In this document: positions 8,584-11,313 of the stretch, piece after piece
How the letters are laid out: each line of letters opens with the position of its first letter
Numbering within the stretch: position 1 is the first letter of the stretch
Origin: Gonium pectorale
Taxonomy: Eukaryota > Chlorophyta > Chlorophyceae > Chlamydomonadales > Volvocaceae
Reading direction: 5' to 3'
DNA length: 11,313 bases
Assembly (NCBI GenBank): GCA_001584585.1
Contig: LSYV01000036.1
Location: 40,927-52,239 of the forward strand
Program-made: the position numbers and the translations under genes
The notes under the pieces: model-generated
The model's input: the letters and a program-made list of their open reading frames with translations, nothing else
What the model was told of the DNA's origin: nothing
Database searches by the model: none

Positions 8584-8602
8584 AAGGGGTAGAAAGCCCC
8601 TT
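8584..8602. other. Short hairpin
   Basis: AAGGGG (8584-8589) and CCCCTT (8597-8602) form a perfect 6-bp inverted repeat with a 7-nt loop. A partly overlapping CCCTT/AAGGG pairing just upstream could compete with it. No associated gene is seen. Confidence 0.4.
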
Positions 8603-8850
8603 CGCAGCCGTCTTCACGGTGCACCGCACGGCAGCCCTTAACCCAAGAGCGCAGGGAATTCAAAAGTAGCCATGGGACTGGTGGTTCCTTGCCGCTTTGA
8701 AGCGGGCGGAGGGCGTGGATGCCAAGCAGACGGTGCGATTGCGCCGTTGACATTCCATCAAAAGAGGCAACGGTTGGGGCAGGCAGACAGGGGCGGACAG
8801 CCCCAGCCTTGTTTAGGGACACGCAGACGGGTAGGCACACACAACCGCAT

Positions 8851-8970
8851 CGTCGTATGCGTTGTTCCTTTTCAACACAACCGCACCGCATTGGCATACG
8901 CATAACAAGGGACGATTTCAGCGTCACACATGAGCTTATGCTCGTCGTATGCGTCGTTCCATTTCAACAC
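8851..8970 (+). repeat. Duplicated 28-bp element (8851-8878 and 8943-8970)
   Basis: CGTCGTATGCGTTGTTCCTT plus TTCAACAC recurs 92 bp downstream with 26 of 28 bases identical (differences at offsets 13 and 19). The intervening DNA is not clearly repeated. It may be a partial local duplication or paired target/terminal sequences of a decayed element. No coding frame is preserved convincingly through both copies. Confidence 0.65.
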
Positions 8971-10260
8971 GAGCTATTTTTTCGTGCAAACAACTCTCTT
9001 GAACTTTATCACCTCAACACCAAAAGCATCATGTGCGGGACACACAACAGCCAATGCGGCTCCTGGATGCACATTCACAGATGCTTTGGCCCACCCTGCT
9101 CATCGTGCCCTCGTTGCTCCCAACTAACTAACTGTCAACTAGACCCGTCAACCGCCCTTGTCGTCACCGAACAGGGTTGCTCCAAGCGCCTGCAACGGTC
9201 CTTCCACAAGACCGCCAGCGCAGCAACGGTGCAACAGCTCCAAGGGTGTGTGTGAGCACAAGCGCAGGGATACTCTGTGCGCAGCATCTGGGCTCATGGG
9301 CTTCGGGACGTTTGGCCCAGCCGTACTCCCCTTCCCTTGCGTGCTAGCAGCATTCAAGCGGTGAAGGCCATGCGTGCACATCGGCATCGGCAACCCACTG
9401 CTGTGGAAAGGAAGCCCCGAAGCGGGTTGGCGGCTTCCCGACCGAAAGCCCCTGATGTGCGACAATTGCGCGCACGGCAAAATACCGGTAGCCAGGCAGT
9501 GTCCCCCCCCCGCGCGCGCCAGGCCCGCCGCCACCCCTCCACGCAGCCACGCAACAAAAAGGCACAGCGGCTGTGACCTCCGACGCATTAGACTGTTAGG
9601 CTTTAGCGCGCCCCGGGCAGGGCCCGAGCGGAGGTGACACGGAGAGGCAGTGGGGTACCCAGAAGCCCCGCCACAGACCGACGGCGTCTGCATACGGCAC
9701 GTGAACCGTACGGCACAACTGCCAGAAGGCAAGCAAACTTTGCCTTCAGGCGGCTGCCCAAGAGCGGCGGTGTCGAACGAGCAACTCCCCCAACGGACAC
9801 GCTCGCCGCGCTGCGCCGGAGGGGCCGCGCAGGTTATTGCCCAACGAACCCCAGGCGCGGGCGTAACGCCTGCCAGCCACAACCCTGCACCCCCCAGCCC
9901 ACGCACACAGCGGCCTGCGGGACATACCGGTAAGCGGCTAGCGGTTACGTGCCGACCGAAACAATAATCCTAAACGGTCTGCAATGTATTCTCCAGGCAA
10001 GTGACACAGATCGCAATATGCGGCGCGCAGCGTTTGCCCCAAATCCACCATAGGCTCTTCGTTTCGCCTGGGCCGGTTCGTCTTGATGCGCCGTTCTTCT
10101 TCAGGATGCTCCGCCGGCTGCGCTCCCCGCCTCGGCGCCCGCTTCCGTACAGTACGGCCCGTGCCTCCACATGCCCCGAAACCATGCCTCCTGTATCGCT
10201 CTTGAGGCGACGCAGAGCGAGCGCTCCCCGGCTTGGGGGCCCGCAGCCCGCCGACCTTTT
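8971..10260. other. Intergenic DNA without a convincing gene
   Basis: Several long open frames occur on both strands, but they overlap one another, show no codon bias and match no domain that I recognise. Simple sequence includes CTAACTAACT near 9124, a run of nine or ten C at about 9507 and a GGAAGCC/GGCTTCC inverted repeat at 9410-9438. The strongest structure is the hairpin at 9719-9753. Confidence 0.45.
9719..9753. other. 14-bp-arm hairpin
   Basis: Arms 9719-9732 and 9740-9753 pair as CTGCC-A-GAAGGCAA with TTGCCTTC-A-GGCGG. This is eight perfect base pairs, one A:A mismatch and five more pairs including one G:T wobble, around a 7-nt loop. It stands alone in intergenic DNA. It could be a structured RNA fragment, a protein-binding site or a remnant of an inverted-repeat element. 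Confidence 0.5.
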
Positions 10261-10268
10261 GTATCACC

Positions 10269-10294
10269 ACGGCACGGCACGACACGACACGACA
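10269..10294. repeat. Pentanucleotide microsatellite (CACGG/CACGA)
   Basis: About five consecutive 5-bp units, first CACGG then CACGA, lie downstream of the right-edge minus-strand gene, possibly in its 3' UTR. Confidence 0.7.
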
Positions 10295-10527
10295 CACGCG
10301 CAAAGGGGCCATGCCGCAACAAAACTGGAGCGTTCCGAGCCGTGCGCGCGCGGCTCGTCAGGTATCCAACGCAACCGAAACCCCCCAGCTCCCAACTTTG
10401 AAGACCAAAACCTCCGAACCGACGGCCTGGAAACGCAGCACTTCTTCCCCAACACATTTATCTTCGACTCCACTCCTCTCACTTCAAGCCTTGCACTCCA
10501 TCCCCCCCCCACCGCCGCCGTATCCCA

Positions 10528-11313
10528 TCACGCACTTGCGCCCCACTGCCCCAGCGGCTGCCCCGCCAGACCACACGCAAAGCCGGTCGAAGCCCCCGCG
10601 CCCGGCTGCTGCTGCTGCTGCCCCCCGCCCCGCGGCGCCGCCATCGCGACCGCCATCGCCGCGGCCGCCAGCTGCTCGGCCGCCACCGCCTGCTGCCGCA
10701 GCCGTGACTGCAGCATCAAGTGCTGCAGCGCAGGGCCCATGCCCGCCGCCACCGCCGCCGCCTCGGCGGCGGCCGCCGCACTGGCGTCCGGCGCCGCCGC
10801 CGCGGCCTCACCCGACTGCTGCTGCTGCTGCCTCTGCTCCTGTCCTCCAGGGCGCACGATGGCTTGTCGGGCGGCGGCGCCCAGCTGCTCCTGCTGTTGT
10901 TGATGCAACTGCAGCTGTTGCAGTTGCAGCTGTTGGAGCTGTAGGTCGTGGCGGCGTTGGAGCTCCGCCTGCAGTTGGTAGAGGTGGAGGTGCTGCAGCA
11001 GGGGGCCCACGCCAAGCGACCCTTGGAGCCCGTGTTGCGGCGAGTGGGAGTGGGAGTGGGCGGCCGCCGCCGGCTCGGCCGCAGGCGCCGTCGGCGCGGC
11101 GGCAGCTGGCGCGGCCGCGGCGGTGGCGGTGGTGGCGTCCAGGGGGAGCCCCAGCGCGGCCGCGACCAGGGCCCACTGAGCGGCGGCGGCGGCGGCAGCG
11201 GGGTCGGGTGCGGCTACGGCCGCGGACTGGGGCGGTTGCTGCGGCCGCTGCGGCTGCTGTTGTCGCTGAGGGTCCTCGGCTGGGGAGGCAGCGGGGGCGT
11301 GGACGGCGCGGCG
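10528..11313 (-). CDS. Gln/Ala-rich protein, C-terminal part, runs off the right edge
   Basis: One frame on the minus strand stays open from the window edge (11313) to TGA at 10530-10528: 261 residues without a visible start, so the gene is partial at its 5' end. The visible protein begins with a Gln/Pro-rich segment. It continues with AQWALVAAALGLPLDA, Ala-rich stretches, a His-Ser repeat (HSHSHSP), and a Leu/Gln repeat (LQLQQLQLQQLQLHQQQQ) that could form a polar zipper or coiled coil, then poly-Gln and poly-Ala runs. The motif GPxLQHLxL occurs twice, starting at about 11007 and 10737. Such Gln/Ala-rich composition is common in algal transcription and chromatin factors, but no DNA-binding domain is seen. 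The minus frame is preferred because the competing frames would give implausible poly-Cys or poly-Ser/Asn proteins. An intron in the visible part cannot be excluded. Confidence 0.5.
   Translation of the reverse strand, partial: RRAVHAPAASPAEDPQRQQQPQRPQQPPQSAAVAAPDPAAAAAAAQWALVAAALGLPLDATTATAAAAPAAAAPTAPAAEPAAAAHSHSHSPQHGLQGSLGVGPLLQHLHLYQLQAELQRRHDLQLQQLQLQQLQLHQQQQEQLGAAARQAIVRPGGQEQRQQQQQSGEAAAAAPDASAAAAAEAAAVAAGMGPALQHLMLQSRLRQQAVAAEQLAAAAMAVAMAAPRGGGQQQQQPGAGASTGFACGLAGQPLGQWGASA

Noticed and set aside
8584..8602. Bacterial-type intrinsic terminator
   Set aside because: There is no T-tract and no upstream gene, and the surrounding genes are spliced eukaryotic genes.
8719..9255. 178-codon open frame on the plus strand
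   Set aside because: No codon bias; it crosses both copies of the 28-bp repeat in different frames and resembles no known family.
9148..9906. 252-codon open frame on the minus strand
   Set aside because: Composition is mixed, other frames on both strands overlap it, and no motif is visible. Part of it encodes a hairpin, which argues for non-coding DNA.
10001..10903. 300-codon plus-strand frame across the Gln-codon region
   Set aside because: It would encode long Cys and Ala runs that are the antisense of CAG repeats; the minus-strand Gln/Ala reading is far more plausible.

Overview
The window looks like nuclear DNA of a GC-rich unicellular eukaryote, most likely a green alga. Its genes are interrupted by many short introns (70-336 nt, mostly GTGAGT/GTGCGG-type donors and CAG acceptors), the coding exons are strongly G/C at third codon positions, and proteins carry low-complexity Ala/Gly/Ser/Gln tracts. 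Nothing prokaryotic (operons, ribosome binding sites, CRISPR) was seen. Assignment to Chlorophyta is inference; the TGTAA polyadenylation signal common in that group is not found after the one complete stop codon.

Layout. (1) 1-131: four tandem copies of a 33-bp minisatellite cut by the left edge. (2) 203-2184, minus strand: a six-exon gene for a protein with a TPPP/p25-alpha or EF-hand-fold-like region; its 3' part probably continues past the left edge. (3) 2185-2527: a short AT-richer divergent promoter region with an 8-bp-arm palindrome carrying two MYB-type AACGG cores. (4) 2528-6835, plus strand: a complete nine-exon gene for an 868-residue protein whose N-terminus resembles the NN-CH (DUF5745) domain of the centrosomal protein CEP95, followed by a long disordered middle and a C-terminal coiled coil. 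(5) 6836-7060: its 3' UTR with an AT-rich, TGTA-rich probable polyadenylation zone. (6) 7061-10527: about 3.4 kb with no convincing protein gene and no coding bias, holding one candidate box C/D snoRNA-like RNA (7309-7453), several strong hairpins, a GTAC-rich palindrome cluster, a duplicated 28-bp element and simple repeats. (7) 10528-11313, minus strand: the C-terminal 261 residues of a Gln/Ala-rich protein running off the right edge.

How the parts relate. The two spliced genes are head to head with 343 bp between start codons. The plus gene is probably centriolar or basal-body related, and the minus gene resembles a family that includes microtubule-binding proteins. A shared bidirectional promoter for a cytoskeletal/ciliary pair is therefore the most attractive reading, but it rests on remote similarity judged by eye. 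All exon boundaries were deduced from splice motifs, reading-frame continuity and domain alignment, not from transcript data.
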